A DNA stretch of 64,000 nucleotides from Paracoccus yeei ATCC BAA-599 (GCF_000622145.1 NZ_JHWH01000009.1:25683-89682); one strand, 5' to 3'. Counted from the stretch's first letter, positions 50,871 through 62,660 are shown. Program-made: numbers and translations. Notes: generated by a model not told the origin, from the sequence alone.

Positions 50871-52066
50871 AGCAGGCCCTCCTTGCGCAGCAGACGGTGA
50901 TGGCTGGGCCAGGTCTTGCGGGCCAGCAGTTCGACTTCACGCCCGACCGCGTCCAGATAGGCGCGACAGCGCTTGTGGGTTTCGGTGCGGGTCGCCGGAC
51001 CCGTCAGTTCATAAACCGTCATCAGGTTGGCCGAGGCATTGTCGATCTCGGCCGAATCCTTCAGCGAAGCCTGCAGCATGTCCTGGGGAAAGACTGCATC
51101 CATCATGCGCTTGATGGCCTGATGGGCCGATTTCTGGTCGTTCATCTTGGACGTCAGGATCTTGACGAAGCTGTACTCGCGTGCACCGCCGTGCCGAGCA
51201 AGCTCGGCCAGGGTGGACTCCATCATCTTGAGGAAATGCGCAGTGGAGGCAAAGTCGATGTTGTTCGGAGGCGCCGGTATCAGCAACGCATTGGCCGCTC
51301 GCAGCACGGACAATGACAGCATGCCCAAGGCCGGCGGTGGGTCCAGCAGAATGATGTCGAACTGGTCCGCAATCGTTTCCACGCCCTCACGCAGACGATC
51401 CAGGATGAAGGTCGGATCCCGAGCCATACGGGCGGCGAACTCATACTCCGCATCGTAAAGACCAAGGTTCGCGGGAATCAGGGCAATCCCGGGCCAGTAA
51501 GTTGCGCGAAGGGCATAGTGCAACGACTTCGGACCGCCGTGACGGAGGAACGGGTATAGCGTGTCTTCCTCTTCGTCGACGTCGACATCCGGATTCAACC
51601 CGAAAACGGCCGTGGTCGAAGCCTGCGAGTCGCAATCGATGACACAGACCCGGTACCCTCGCAGGGCAAAATATTGCGCCAGGTGGACCACAAGCGTCGA
51701 TTTGCCGACACCACCCTTGAAGTTCTGAACCGCCGTGACAAGCGGCGGATCCTCGGGCGCGCGGTGGGGCAGGGTGCCGAACACCTCTCGCATCCTGTTG
51801 ACATCGGCCAGGGTATAGCCATTGCGCCTGTTGGTGGTGGCATCCTTGACCGGTTCGGGGAGGCGGCCTGAAGTTTCGGCGTCGCGAATGGCCTTCTCGG
51901 TGCGCCCGACCATTTCGGCTGCTGTCCGCACATTGAACAGAAGGTCGAGTTCTTTGCGCGTGCCGGGGGCGAATACCCGTTCTCGCAACCGTTCGATCAC
52001 AGTAGAGGCACGTTGGCTGAGGACGGCGAGTTCCTCGAGGGTGACAGGGGGGACCGCTGAGTTCAT
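50867..52066 (-). CDS. parA: ParA-type partition ATPase with N-terminal HTH
   Basis: A 399-residue protein. An N-terminal MerR-like winged helix (TAAEMVGRTEKAIRDAETSG, then YTLADVNRMREVFG) precedes the Walker-type ATPase with deviant Walker A FKGGVGKST, DCDSQASTT and ILLDPPPALG. This is the type Ia ParA layout in which the HTH also represses the par operon. The ATG at 52066 has no strong ribosome site. It is divergent from rep, across the iteron-bearing gap. Confidence 0.93.
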   Translation of the reverse strand: MNSAVPPVTLEELAVLSQRASTVIERLRERVFAPGTRKELDLLFNVRTAAEMVGRTEKAIRDAETSGRLPEPVKDATTNRRNGYTLADVNRMREVFGTLPHRAPEDPPLVTAVQNFKGGVGKSTLVVHLAQYFALRGYRVCVIDCDSQASTTAVFGLNPDVDVDEEEDTLYPFLRHGGPKSLHYALRATYWPGIALIPANLGLYDAEYEFAARMARDPTFILDRLREGVETIADQFDIILLDPPPALGMLSLSVLRAANALLIPAPPNNIDFASTAHFLKMMESTLAELARHGGAREYSFVKILTSKMNDQKSAHQAIKRMMDAVFPQDMLQASLKDSAEIDNASANLMTVYELTGPATRTETHKRCRAYLDAVGREVELLARKTWPSHHRLLRKEGLL

Positions 52067-52275
52067 GAAGAATGACCGCTCTGTTTTGGCGTACTATGTC
52101 GGAGCACAGGGCTCGGGTAAAGTTCCAACTTTCCCACCTTCCCCCTGAGGAAAGCGAACTTGGCTTCTTATGGCGCCCCAGACCGATAGTTGCTCGTGAT
52201 CGAGGACAGATCAGCGATAGGTCGTCCCATTTTGTAAGCCTTGTGCCAAACCTGGCTCGGAAGCCTTCCTTCCCT

Positions 52276-52284
52276 TGTTGATAA
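52276..52284 (-). other. DnaA-box-like site near the plasmid origin
   Basis: TGTTGATAA differs by one base from TGTGGATAA, the reverse of the DnaA box TTATCCACA. It lies 95 nt ahead of the first strong iteron. Confidence 0.4.
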
Positions 52285-52330
52285 CATACGACAACCCTTT
52301 GTTCAGATTCGTTGATTCATGATTCGGTGG

Positions 52331-52580
52331 AGTTACTTGTCTGATGCAAAAGAGAAAATATCGCCATGTCTTACTCTTTGGGAGGGGAGCCGTTACATCT
52401 TGGGATGGAAAGGCTTACGACTCGGGTGCCTTGCTCTTACGAGTCGGGAGAGCGGCAATCGCTTACACTTCGGGTTTGCCCCTACCCGGTGTCTCTGGTT
52501 CACAATTTCCTCATTTAAAACAATCGTATGATCTCCCTGCTTGGTACTTTCCAGGTGCGGTGACTTACTTTTCGGGTGAT
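52331..52580 (+). repeat. Iteron array: probable replication origin (oriV)
   Basis: The gap between parA and rep (52067-52659) holds repeats with the core YTTAC-N3-TYGGG. TTAC positions are 52371, 52393, 52415, 52437, 52463 and 52565, with a degenerate copy near 52544 and a weak one at 52333. Four successive copies are spaced exactly 22 bp, about two helical turns. An AT-rich stretch (CATTTAAAACAATCGTATGA, 52512-52531) lies between the copies and could be the opening site. Rep_3-type initiators bind such iterons next to their own gene. No gene is seen in the gap. Confidence 0.8.
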
Positions 52581-52659
52581 AACCTCATCCAGACCGGGAT
52601 CGAATGTTGAAATATTACCCGATGTCCAATACAAAAGTAAGAATAGAGGGGTATGGGAC

Positions 52660-53679
52660 ATGGCAGAAGCGATGCGAACGGTCGAGGCGCGTCCGAACGC
52701 CGACAGCCTGATCAAGCCGGGTGAGTTGGTTGACCTGATCGAGGTCACGCCGCTGACGCTGAACGACCGGCGCATCTATAATCAGCTTCTGGAAAATGCC
52801 TGGGACGCCATCGACAAACCCGTCACCCATCTCATTGCGAAATCGTCGCTGCGCGGCAGCCACAATTCGAACGATCGCGTGGGTGAAAGTCTTGAGCGGT
52901 TGATGTCGGCCATCGTCAAGGTGGCGGTGATCTGGGATGGCGAGCCTGCCATCGAGCGTGTCCAGTTGCTGGGCGGAAACCTGGAGAGTTCGCGCGGCGA
53001 CGGCTTGCTGGAATATGAAATCCCGGCGCGCCTGCGCAAGATCATCCGCAACAGCCAGGTCTTTGCCCGGTTGCAGCGCGAGGTGATGTTTGCCCTGTCA
53101 TCGAAATACGCACTGACGCTTTACGAGATGGTGCAGAAACGCGGCAACCTGCGTTGGAAGGCCTCCGAACGATTTACCCTGGATGGCCTGCGCGGGATCA
53201 TGGGTGTCCCGAAAGGTAAGCTATCATCATGGTCGAACCTCAAGCTGCGCGCGATCGATCCCGCGGTTGCCGAGGTCAATGCCCTCTCGGATTACATGGT
53301 CGAGATTTTGCCGTTCAAGACCGGGCGGGCTGTCACCCATGTAGAAATGCGCTGGTGGCGGAAGGATGGCGATGCGGGTGGGGCTGCGGACCGTGCCCTG
53401 CAATTCTCCAAGATCGGTCGCCGCGCGCGCGCCGAAGGTCGGGTGGAACAGGTCACCCCGGTACCCGTCCCGCGCCCGCGTCCGGCATGGCTGGAAGGTC
53501 GAGGCGCGGCGTTGCAGACCGCGACCTATGAAACGGCACGGCTGCGGCATCCGGGCTACGACATCTATTTCGTCGAAAGCGAATGGCGCAACTGGACCGC
53601 GGGCAAGGAGCCGGCCCGAGACCCGGATCGCGCGTTTCTGGCCTTCTTTCGAAGCTACGCGGAGAAGAATCCGTTGTGA
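52660..53679 (+). CDS. rep: Plasmid replication initiator (Rep_3 family)
   Basis: A 339-residue initiator with the two winged-helix domains of Rep_3/RepB proteins: LTLNDRRIYNQLLENAWDAI and KYALTLYEMVQKRGNLRWKA, with FTLDGLRGIMGVP and WSNLKLRAIDPAVAEVNAL. It is not a RepC, so this is not a RepABC plasmid. The ATG at 52660 is preceded by GAGGGG; an upstream in-frame start at 52576 would run into the iterons. It would bind the iterons just upstream to start replication. The stop overlaps a candidate parS palindrome. It is convergent with nothing; an SDR gene follows 126 nt on. Confidence 0.9.
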   Translation: MAEAMRTVEARPNADSLIKPGELVDLIEVTPLTLNDRRIYNQLLENAWDAIDKPVTHLIAKSSLRGSHNSNDRVGESLERLMSAIVKVAVIWDGEPAIERVQLLGGNLESSRGDGLLEYEIPARLRKIIRNSQVFARLQREVMFALSSKYALTLYEMVQKRGNLRWKASERFTLDGLRGIMGVPKGKLSSWSNLKLRAIDPAVAEVNALSDYMVEILPFKTGRAVTHVEMRWWRKDGDAGGAADRALQFSKIGRRARAEGRVEQVTPVPVPRPRPAWLEGRGAALQTATYETARLRHPGYDIYFVESEWRNWTAGKEPARDPDRAFLAFFRSYAEKNPL

Positions 53680-53695
53680 TTGCCAATTGGCAATC
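53678..53695. other. Candidate parS site at the rep stop codon
   Basis: GATTGCCA-AT-TGGCAATC, 8-bp perfect arms sharing the core ATTGCCA-N2-TGGCAAT with the site at 49897-49916. The first bases overlap the rep stop (TGA, 53677-53679). Confidence 0.65.
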
Positions 53696-53711
53696 TCCAC
53701 AAGGAATCATT

Positions 53712-53737
53712 TGTATCAGAAGATATGCACTTGTAAT
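53712..53737 (+). promoter_or_regulatory. Polyol-regulon operator, copy 1 (ahead of the SDR genes)
   Basis: TGTATC-N2-AA-N3-AT-N-CA-N-TTGTAAT. It matches the site at 61595-61620 in 19 of 26 positions with identical length. It lies 69 nt before the first SDR start. Confidence 0.65.
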
Positions 53738-53805
53738 CTGACCATGGGAGAGGACGCGGCAGTGGCCGAATAAAGGCGGCGCCGCAACAGGATAGGGGGA
53801 CGGGC

Positions 53806-54534
53806 ATGGCGCAAAGCCTGCAGGGCAAGGTGGCCCTTGTCACCGGGGCGGCGTCGGGAATCGGTCTTGCGACGACTCGCGCCCTGATAGGGCAGGGGGT
53901 GCGAGTTGTCATGGCGGACCGCGATGGCGCTGCGCTGGACAGACTGGCTGGCGAGCTGGGAGAGGCCGCCACGCCGCAGGTGACCGACCTGCTGGATGCC
54001 GACAGCTGCGATGCGATGGTGCCAGAGGCGCTGGCGAAAGCTGGTCGCATCGACATCCTGCATTGCAACGCTGGCACCTATATCGGCGGGGATCTGACGG
54101 AAACCGACGCCGCAACCATCGACCGGATGCTGAATCTGAACGTCAACGCGGTGATGAAGAATGTCCATGCCGTCATCCCTCACATGACGGAACAGGGCGG
54201 CGGCGACATCATCGTCACCTGTTCGGTCGCTGGCCATTTCCCCGTGCCATGGGAGCCGGTTTATTCTGCCTCGAAATGGGCGATCACCTGCTTTGTCCAG
54301 ACCATGCGGCGGCAGTTGAACAAGAAAGGCATCCGTGTGGGCCAGGTTTCGCCGGGTCCCGTCATCAGCGCGCTTCTGGCCGACTGGCCCGAGGAGAACC
54401 TGCGCAAGGCCAAGGAGTCTGGCAGCCTGATCGAGCCGGACGAGGTGTCCGAGGCGATCCTCTTCATGCTGACGCGGCCGCGCAACGTGACCGTTCGGGA
54501 CGTGATCGTCCTGCCGACGAATTTCGACATATAG
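53806..54534 (+). CDS. SDR-family sugar-alcohol dehydrogenase (ribitol dehydrogenase-like)
   Basis: A 242-residue classical short-chain dehydrogenase: TGAASGIG cofactor motif, CNAG, catalytic Ser in VTCSVAGHF and YxxxK in YSASK. The C terminus (RPRNVTVRDVIVLPTNFDI) is like that of NAD-linked ribitol 2-dehydrogenases. It would oxidise a pentitol or hexitol to a ketose in the cytoplasm. The ATG at 53806 has AGGGGGACGGG just upstream. A second SDR gene follows after 9 nt. An operator shared with the ABC-transporter operon lies 69 nt upstream. Confidence 0.85.
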   Translation: MAQSLQGKVALVTGAASGIGLATTRALIGQGVRVVMADRDGAALDRLAGELGEAATPQVTDLLDADSCDAMVPEALAKAGRIDILHCNAGTYIGGDLTETDAATIDRMLNLNVNAVMKNVHAVIPHMTEQGGGDIIVTCSVAGHFPVPWEPVYSASKWAITCFVQTMRRQLNKKGIRVGQVSPGPVISALLADWPEENLRKAKESGSLIEPDEVSEAILFMLTRPRNVTVRDVIVLPTNFDI

Positions 54535-54543
54535 AGGCTGCGG

Positions 54544-55266
54544 ATGAACGGGCTGACGGTCCTTGTGACGGGTGCCGCGGGCGGTATCGGGCGGGCGCTG
54601 TGCGAGACATTCGCGGCCGAAGGTGCGCGGCTCGCCTTGGTGGACGTGCAGGACGCTACAAGTTTCGCCGCCTCGCTTGGTCCCGACCATCGCGCGTGGC
54701 AACTGGACCTGGCCGATCCCGAGGCCATCGCCGGAACCGTCCCTCGGATCGGCGAGGCGATGGGCATCGACGTACTGGTGAACAACGCCGGTCTGGGCAT
54801 TGTCTTTCCGGCCGAGCAGACGCGCATCCAGGACTTCGACGCGACCATCGCCATCAACCTGCGCGCGCCCTGGCTGATGGCTGCGGCGGCGCTGCCCTGG
54901 TTGAAACACTCGGGGCGGGGCAGGGTGATCAACATCTCGTCCCAAGCCGGGGTCATCGCGATCGACGAACATCTGGCCTATGGTGCCAGCAAAGCGGGGC
55001 TGAACCTTGTGACGAAGGTCCTGGCGGTGGAATGGGCGCGGTTCGGCATCACCGTGAACGCGATTGCGCCGACCGTGGTGGAAACCCCGATGGCGCTGGT
55101 GGGCTGGGCCGGCGAAAAGGGCGAAAGGGCCAAGGCCGAGATCCCTGTCGGCCGCTTCGCCCAGCCGGCCGAAATTGCGGCCGCTGCGCGATACCTCGCC
55201 TCGGATCAGGCGGGAATCGTGAACGGCGCGGTTCTGATGGCGGATGGCGGGTTCAGCATCCGCTGA
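54544..55266 (+). CDS. SDR-family sugar-alcohol dehydrogenase (GolD/threitol type)
   Basis: A 240-residue classical SDR: TGAAGGIG, NNAG, Ser in NISSQAG, YGASK, and the FabG-like end GIVNGAVLMADGGFSIR. It resembles GolD-type D-threitol or galactitol dehydrogenases. It forms a two-gene operon with the ribitol-dehydrogenase-like gene. The last 14 bases overlap the 3' end of the convergent HAD phosphatase gene. The substrate is inferred from context (polyol uptake genes nearby). Confidence 0.85.
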   Translation: MNGLTVLVTGAAGGIGRALCETFAAEGARLALVDVQDATSFAASLGPDHRAWQLDLADPEAIAGTVPRIGEAMGIDVLVNNAGLGIVFPAEQTRIQDFDATIAINLRAPWLMAAAALPWLKHSGRGRVINISSQAGVIAIDEHLAYGASKAGLNLVTKVLAVEWARFGITVNAIAPTVVETPMALVGWAGEKGERAKAEIPVGRFAQPAEIAAAARYLASDQAGIVNGAVLMADGGFSIR

Positions 55267-55929
55267 GCAGCGCGTCCCGCATCCTCGTCAGGTCCTTAAG
55301 CACCTCCGCCGCGCCGGCCTTGCGCAGGCGGGCGGCGTGGTCCTCCCGCATCCCGGCCAAATGGCTGCCGCCGACAAAGCCCACCGCGCGCATGCCTGCG
55401 GCGCGGGCGCCGGCGATGCCGTGCGGGCTGTCCTCCATCACCGCGCAGCGGGACGGATCGATACCCAGGTTCCGGGCCGCGAACAGGAACAGGTCGGGCG
55501 CAGGCTTGCCCTGGCGCACCTGATCGGCGCTGAAGGCACGGCCGGTGAAATACCGCTCCAGCCCCGACACGCGCAGCGTCACCTCCAGCCGGCGCAGCGA
55601 TCCGCCCGTGGCAATGGCCATGCCGATGCCTTGCGCCTGCAAGGCGTCCAGCAATGCCGTCGCCCCCGGAATCAGCCGCAATTCGGTATCATAGCGGGCC
55701 AGCAGCCGATCCTCGAACCGCCGGGGAAAATCGGGCAGAACGGCGCGGCGGGTAAAGCGTGTGATATGGTCGACGACCGATTGGATCGAGACGCCCAGGA
55801 ACCGTTTGCGCAGCTCCTCGGCCGAGGTCGGCGCGCCTTCGGCCGCCATTTCCTCGCCCAGGACCTCCAGGGCCATCGGCTCGCTGTCGACCAGGCACCC
55901 GTCGAGATCGAAAATGACGGCCCGGATCA

Positions 55930-55930
<1 letters not shown>
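55253..55930 (-). CDS. HAD-superfamily phosphatase (PGMB/YcjU-like)
   Basis: A 225-residue HAD hydrolase. Motif I FDLDGCLVDSEPMAL (nucleophile Asp8, Asp10), motif II IATGG, the motif III Lys in QGKPAPDLFLFAA, and motif IV MEDSPHGIAGA are all present, with a cap domain of the beta-phosphoglucomutase/sugar-phosphatase type. It would remove or move a phosphate on a sugar or sugar-alcohol phosphate. The ATG overlaps the stop of the ATPase gene by one base, making it the last gene of the transporter operon. Confidence 0.88.
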
Positions 55931-56991
<1,061 letters not shown>

Positions 56992-56995
56992 GGTG

Positions 56996-58054
56996 TTATC
57001 CTTGCTGCGGCAGGACGATCTGCATCTTGACATCCCCCGGCGGCGCCGAGGCGGCGATGCGGAACGCCTGCACGCTGTCCTTGAAGTCGAAGGTGCGGGT
57101 AATCAGCGGCTTCACGTCGATGGCACCCGAGGCGATCATGGCGACGCAGCGCGGGAAGGCGTGGGCATAGCGAAAGATGTTTTCCACCCGCGCCTCGCGC
57201 ACCATGGCCGCGCCCGCGTCATAGGCGATGGGATCGGGCTGGCCGCCGATCATCACCACGCAGCCGCCGGGCGCGAGCGGCGCGAAGACCCCCGCCGCCG
57301 CGCGGGGCGAGCCGGTCGCCTCGAAGACGATCTCGGCGCCCCAGCCGTCCGTGTCGGCCAGGACGCGGCGGGGCAGGTCCTCAACCTCGGCGTTGATCGG
57401 GATGATGGCGGGCGACAGGGCCGCCGCGATCTCAAGCTTGGGTTGGGCGATATCGCTGACAAAGACCCGTGCGCAGCCCCCGGCCAAGGCAGAGAGCGCC
57501 GTGACAAGGCCGATGGGCCCGGCGCCCAGGACGACCGCCGTATCGCCCGGACGAATGCGCGCCTTGGTCGCCGCATGGATGCCCACGGCCAGGGGCTCGA
57601 CCATCGCGGCCTCGGCAAATGACACGGTGTCGGGCAGCTTGAAGGTAAAGGCCTCGGGGTGCACGCAGGTCGGGCGCAGGATGCCGTGGACCGGCGGCGT
57701 GGCCCAGAACCGCACCGCGGGGTCGATGTTGTACATCCCCAGCCGGGTGGCGCGGCTGTTCGGGTCGGGGATTCCCGGCTCCATGCAGACGCGGTCGCCG
57801 GGCTTCAGCGTGGTGACTTCGGGCCCGGTCTCGATCACCGTACCGGACGCCTCGTGGCCCAGGATCATCGGTGCCTTGACCACGAAGGGTCCGATCCGGC
57901 CGTGGGTATAGTAATGCACATCCGACCCGCAGATCCCCACCGTATGCAGGCGGATGCGCACGTCGCGGGGGCCCAGGCGCTCCTCGGCCTGGTCGATGGC
58001 GGGGAAATCGCGCAGCGAAAGTTCGTCCTTGCGTTCCAGGACCAGGGCTTCCAT
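56996..58054 (-). CDS. Zinc-dependent sugar-alcohol dehydrogenase (xylitol/sorbitol type)
   Basis: A 352-residue medium-chain dehydrogenase. The catalytic zinc site is visible ([16 protein letters not shown]) with EP in MVEPLAVG and the Rossmann motif [13 protein letters not shown]. The structural-zinc four-Cys loop is reduced, as in sorbitol dehydrogenases. It would oxidise xylitol or sorbitol to the 2-ketose with NAD. It lies inside the polyol ABC operon, so its substrate is probably what the transporter brings in. Gaps of 3-4 nt on both sides show tight linkage. Confidence 0.9.
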   Translation of the reverse strand: MEALVLERKDELSLRDFPAIDQAEERLGPRDVRIRLHTVGICGSDVHYYTHGRIGPFVVKAPMILGHEASGTVIETGPEVTTLKPGDRVCMEPGIPDPNSRATRLGMYNIDPAVRFWATPPVHGILRPTCVHPEAFTFKLPDTVSFAEAAMVEPLAVGIHAATKARIRPGDTAVVLGAGPIGLVTALSALAGGCARVFVSDIAQPKLEIAAALSPAIIPINAEVEDLPRRVLADTDGWGAEIVFEATGSPRAAAGVFAPLAPGGCVVMIGGQPDPIAYDAGAAMVREARVENIFRYAHAFPRCVAMIASGAIDVKPLITRTFDFKDSVQAFRIAASAPPGDVKMQIVLPQQG

Positions 58055-58057
58055 CGG

Positions 58058-58246
58058 CTACCCCCTGCGGATGATGACGACGGCCAGCACCACCGAGATC
58101 GCGACGCAGATCCAGATGGACAGGCCCAGCGGTTCCAGAAAGCGCAGCCACAGCAGCGACAGCGCGACCCACAGCACCACGCTGATGAACAGCCGGTCGA
58201 ACCAGTTCGTTTCGATGGGCAGAAAGCCCGGACGCTTGTCGGCCAT
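58058..58246 (-). CDS. Small membrane protein in the polyol ABC operon
   Basis: A 62-residue protein with two hydrophobic helices (LFISVVLWVALSLLWL and LSIWICVAISVVLAVVII) and a short charged N terminus (MADKRPGFLPIETNWFD). It lies between permease and dehydrogenase with 3-nt gaps. Similar small proteins of unknown function accompany polyol or glycerol ABC systems in other alphaproteobacteria; here an accessory role in the transporter is inferred only from position. Confidence 0.8.
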   Translation of the reverse strand: MADKRPGFLPIETNWFDRLFISVVLWVALSLLWLRFLEPLGLSIWICVAISVVLAVVIIRRG

Positions 58247-58249
58247 GAT

Positions 58250-59089
58250 CTATCCTTTCACCGCGCCAAAGGTCAGGCCGGCCACGATATGGCGCTGGAC
58301 CAGGGCAAAGACGATCAGCGCCGGGATCAGCGTAAAGACCGAGATGGCGGCCATGATCCCCCAGTTGGTGCCGGTCGTGGTGACATATTCCGACAGGCCC
58401 GTGGTCAGGGTGCGCGCGTTGAAGTTGGTCAGCGTGGCCGCCAGCAGATATTCGTTCCAGGCGAACACCCAGGTCAGGATCAGCGTGACGGCCAGGCCCG
58501 GACGCGCCAGCGGAAACACCACCTCGCCGATGACGCGCCAGGGGCTGGCGCCGTCGACATAGGCGGCCTCGTCCAGCTCCTTCGGAATGCCGTCCAGCGT
58601 GGGGCGCAGGGTCCAGATCGCGAAGGGCAGGTTGAAGGTGCAATAGACCAGGATCATCCCGATCCGCGTATCCGTCAGGCTGAAATCGCCGATCCGATAG
58701 ACCTGGGTCATCAGCAGGAACAGCGGCAGCAGGAACACCGCGGGCGGCGCCATCCGGTTGGTGATGGTCCAGAAGAAGATGCTTTCCTTGCCGCCCAGGT
58801 CGAACCGCGTCAGCGCATAGCAGGCCAGGAACCCCAGCGTCGTGCACAGCACAGCATTGCCGGACGAGATGATCAGCGAGTTCAGCATATAGCCGCGCAG
58901 CGTGCTGTTGTTCAGCACATCCGCATAGTTCTTCCAGTACAGGTCCGTCAGCCAGAGCGAGGGGGTCGAGAACAGCTCGACCGCGGGTTTCACCGAAATG
59001 ACGAACAGCCAGTAGATCGGGAACAGCGTCAGAAAGCTCAGCAGCGTCCAGAACAGGACGGCAAGCCAGGGGTTTCCCTTGCGGCGCAT
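58250..59089 (-). CDS. ABC transporter permease, MalG type
   Basis: A 279-residue inner-membrane protein with six helices. The coupling-loop EAA motif is ELDEAAYVDGASPWRVIGEV, followed by the typical LPLARPGL-like end (VFPLARPGLAVTLILTWVFA). Start ATG at 59089, five bases past the stop of the partner permease. It pairs with the MalF-type permease for polyol import. Confidence 0.92.
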   Translation of the reverse strand: MRRKGNPWLAVLFWTLLSFLTLFPIYWLFVISVKPAVELFSTPSLWLTDLYWKNYADVLNNSTLRGYMLNSLIISSGNAVLCTTLGFLACYALTRFDLGGKESIFFWTITNRMAPPAVFLLPLFLLMTQVYRIGDFSLTDTRIGMILVYCTFNLPFAIWTLRPTLDGIPKELDEAAYVDGASPWRVIGEVVFPLARPGLAVTLILTWVFAWNEYLLAATLTNFNARTLTTGLSEYVTTTGTNWGIMAAISVFTLIPALIVFALVQRHIVAGLTFGAVKG

Positions 59090-59094
59090 CGGTC

Positions 59095-59970
59095 TCAGCC
59101 CTTCTTGTTGCGGGGCGCGATCAGGCCCACATACATCAGCCAGCAGACCACGATGGTCAGGTACAGCACCACGACCGAGATGGCCGAGCCATAGCCGTAG
59201 TTCGTGCGCGGAAAGACTTCCTTGAAGATATGGACGCCGACATAGCGCGTGGCCGATCCCGGCCCGCCCCCGGTCAGCATCAGGACCTCGTCCACGGTCC
59301 GCATGGCGTCCATCATGCGGATGAAGACGGTGGCCAGGATCGCCGGCCGGATCATCGGCAAGGTGATGTGCCAAAAGATCTGGCGCCGGTTCGCGCCGTC
59401 GATCTGGGCCTGCTCGAACGGGTCGGCGGGCAGCGACACCAGCGCCGCGATCAAGGTCAGCGTGACCAAGGGCGTCCAGTGCCACACGTCCATGACAACC
59501 GTGGTCACGAAGGCCTGGATGGCGTTCTGGCCGATGTTCAGATCGTATCCCAGCCAGTTCGCCAGGAAGTCCGGGATGATCCCGATCGAGGGCGTGGTCA
59601 TCAGCTTCCAGACCGAACCCACGATGATCGGCGCCATGATCAGCGGCAGGGTGTGGATGGTGCGAAAGAACGCCTTGCCGGGAAACTCCTTCATGAAGGC
59701 CTGGGCCAGCACATAGCCCAGGATCAGTTCGGACAGGACGGCGAAGAAGACGAAGGCCGCCGTCACCCCCAGCGAGGCGATGAACTGCGCATCAAAGACC
59801 ACGCGCCGATAGTTCGCGGCCCAGTTGAACACCATGTCGGGACTGGCGCCGAACGGGTTCCATTGGTGAAAGGACACGAAGACGACGTAAAGGAAGGGAA
59901 CCACGCCGAACAGGAACAGGATCAGCAGCGTGGGGGCCAGCAGGACCCATCCAAGGTATCTGGATTGCAT
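59095..59970 (-). CDS. ABC transporter permease, MalF type
   Basis: A 291-residue inner-membrane protein with six helices. The EAA loop region is DPFEQAQIDGANRRQIFWHI and a typical start is YLGWVLLAPTLLILFLFGVV. It is the first permease of the polyol importer and follows the binding-protein gene after 73 nt. The MalF-type large periplasmic loop is absent, as in other sugar-alcohol importers. Confidence 0.92.
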   Translation of the reverse strand: MQSRYLGWVLLAPTLLILFLFGVVPFLYVVFVSFHQWNPFGASPDMVFNWAANYRRVVFDAQFIASLGVTAAFVFFAVLSELILGYVLAQAFMKEFPGKAFFRTIHTLPLIMAPIIVGSVWKLMTTPSIGIIPDFLANWLGYDLNIGQNAIQAFVTTVVMDVWHWTPLVTLTLIAALVSLPADPFEQAQIDGANRRQIFWHITLPMIRPAILATVFIRMMDAMRTVDEVLMLTGGGPGSATRYVGVHIFKEVFPRTNYGYGSAISVVVLYLTIVVCWLMYVGLIAPRNKKG

Positions 59971-60043
59971 CGGTTTGCTCCCGTCGGGCGGTGCGGATCG
60001 GGACGGGCCGCCGCCGCAGGGCAGGGCGGCGGCCCGGGGTTCG

Positions 60044-61480
<1,437 letters not shown>

Positions 61481-61594
61481 TGCTTCCTCCCCTAACCGGC
61501 GTTGCCTGGCGCGGTGATCCTCCCTCGCGCGCGGTCTGTCGCCTTGGGATGATCTTGGCAAATGCCCTGGCGGCTTGGCAAGAAAAATTTCAAA

Positions 61595-61620
61595 TGTATC
61601 GCAATGAATACAGTTGTAAT
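61595..61620. promoter_or_regulatory. Polyol-regulon operator, copy 2 (between regulator and transporter)
   Basis: TGTATC-N2-AA-N3-AT-N-CA-N-TTGTAAT, with an inner TGTAT-N8-ATACA inverted repeat (61595-61612). It lies in the 163-bp gap between the binding-protein and SorC-regulator genes. The same 26-bp site occurs at 53712-53737. Confidence 0.7.
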
Positions 61621-61643
61621 GCGTGCGCCCGGAAGGGAAAGAT

Positions 61644-62660
61644 ATGTCTGACGGGGCACCCGGCATCTTGACGTTCCCCGCCCCGCCGTGGATGAGAACC
61701 GCCATGCCCGTCGACCCCTTGCCCGAGGCCGAGCCCTTCGTCGCCGAAGTGTGCTGGCACTATTTCGTTAACGAGATGACCCAGGCCGAAATTGCCCGGC
61801 ACCTGGGCGTGACCCGCCTGCGCGTCAACCAGGCCATCCAGCGCGCCCGCAGCCAAGGCATGGTCAAGATCGAGATCGACTCGCCCTTCGTGCCGCGCCT
61901 GGCCTTGCAGGACGGGCTGATGCAGCGGTTCGGCCTGAAGCGTGCCTGCGTGGCACCCGCCGACCCCGACCATTACGACTATCACGGACCCGTCGGCGCG
62001 GCCTTGGCGGCCTTCATGGCCGAGCGGCTGCGTACGGGGGCCTGGCACCGGCTGGGCGTGTCCTGGGGCATGACCCTGCAATCGGCCATCGACCGGCTGG
62101 TCCAGGAAAGTCATCCCGACCTGGAAATCATCTCGATGATCGGCGGCACCAGCCGGGGCGAGTCCTTCAATGCCTTCGGCATTGCATCGACCCTGGCGGG
62201 CCGGTTGGGCGCGCGCTATTCGCTGCTGGCCGCGCCGGTGTTCCTGGCCCCGCAGGTCGACCGCAGCGTGTTCCTGTCCCAGGACATCTTTGCGGAACAT
62301 TACGACAAGATGGGCCGGCTGGACGCCGCGATCATGACGGCCAGCGACATTTCCCAGGCCAGCTACCTGATCCGCACCGGCCTGCCCGCCGGCATCTCGG
62401 CGCAGGACCTGACACGGGCCGGTGCCGTGGGCGACGTGGTGGGGCGGTTCCTGGACGCGTCGGGGCAGGTGGTCGCGACCCGTCTGAACGACAGCACCAT
62501 CGGGATCGAACTCGAGGTGCTGCGCCAGGCTCCGGAACGCGTGCTGGCGGCTGCCGGTCCGCACAAGGTGGCGATTCTGCGCGCCGTGCTGCAGGCGGGG
62601 CTGGCCACGGTCCTGGTCACGGATGACGTGACCGCCCGCCTGCTGCTGGATCAGCCCTAG
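61644..62660 (+). CDS. SorC/DeoR-type sugar-responsive regulator
   Basis: A 338-residue protein with an N-terminal HTH ([40 protein letters not shown]) and a C-terminal SorC sugar-phosphate-binding domain ([39 protein letters not shown]). Such proteins respond to a phosphorylated sugar or polyol. The ATG at 61644 has GGAAGGGAAAG just upstream. It is divergent from the transporter operon and probably binds the 26-bp site in between. The stop overlaps that of the rhamnose isomerase gene (convergent). Confidence 0.9.
   Translation: MSDGAPGILTFPAPPWMRTAMPVDPLPEAEPFVAEVCWHYFVNEMTQAEIARHLGVTRLRVNQAIQRARSQGMVKIEIDSPFVPRLALQDGLMQRFGLKRACVAPADPDHYDYHGPVGAALAAFMAERLRTGAWHRLGVSWGMTLQSAIDRLVQESHPDLEIISMIGGTSRGESFNAFGIASTLAGRLGARYSLLAAPVFLAPQVDRSVFLSQDIFAEHYDKMGRLDAAIMTASDISQASYLIRTGLPAGISAQDLTRAGAVGDVVGRFLDASGQVVATRLNDSTIGIELEVLRQAPERVLAAAGPHKVAILRAVLQAGLATVLVTDDVTARLLLDQP

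Noticed and set aside
49914..53679. RepABC-type plasmid module
   Set aside because: parA and parB are divergent from rep rather than in one run, and the initiator is a Rep_3 protein, not RepC.
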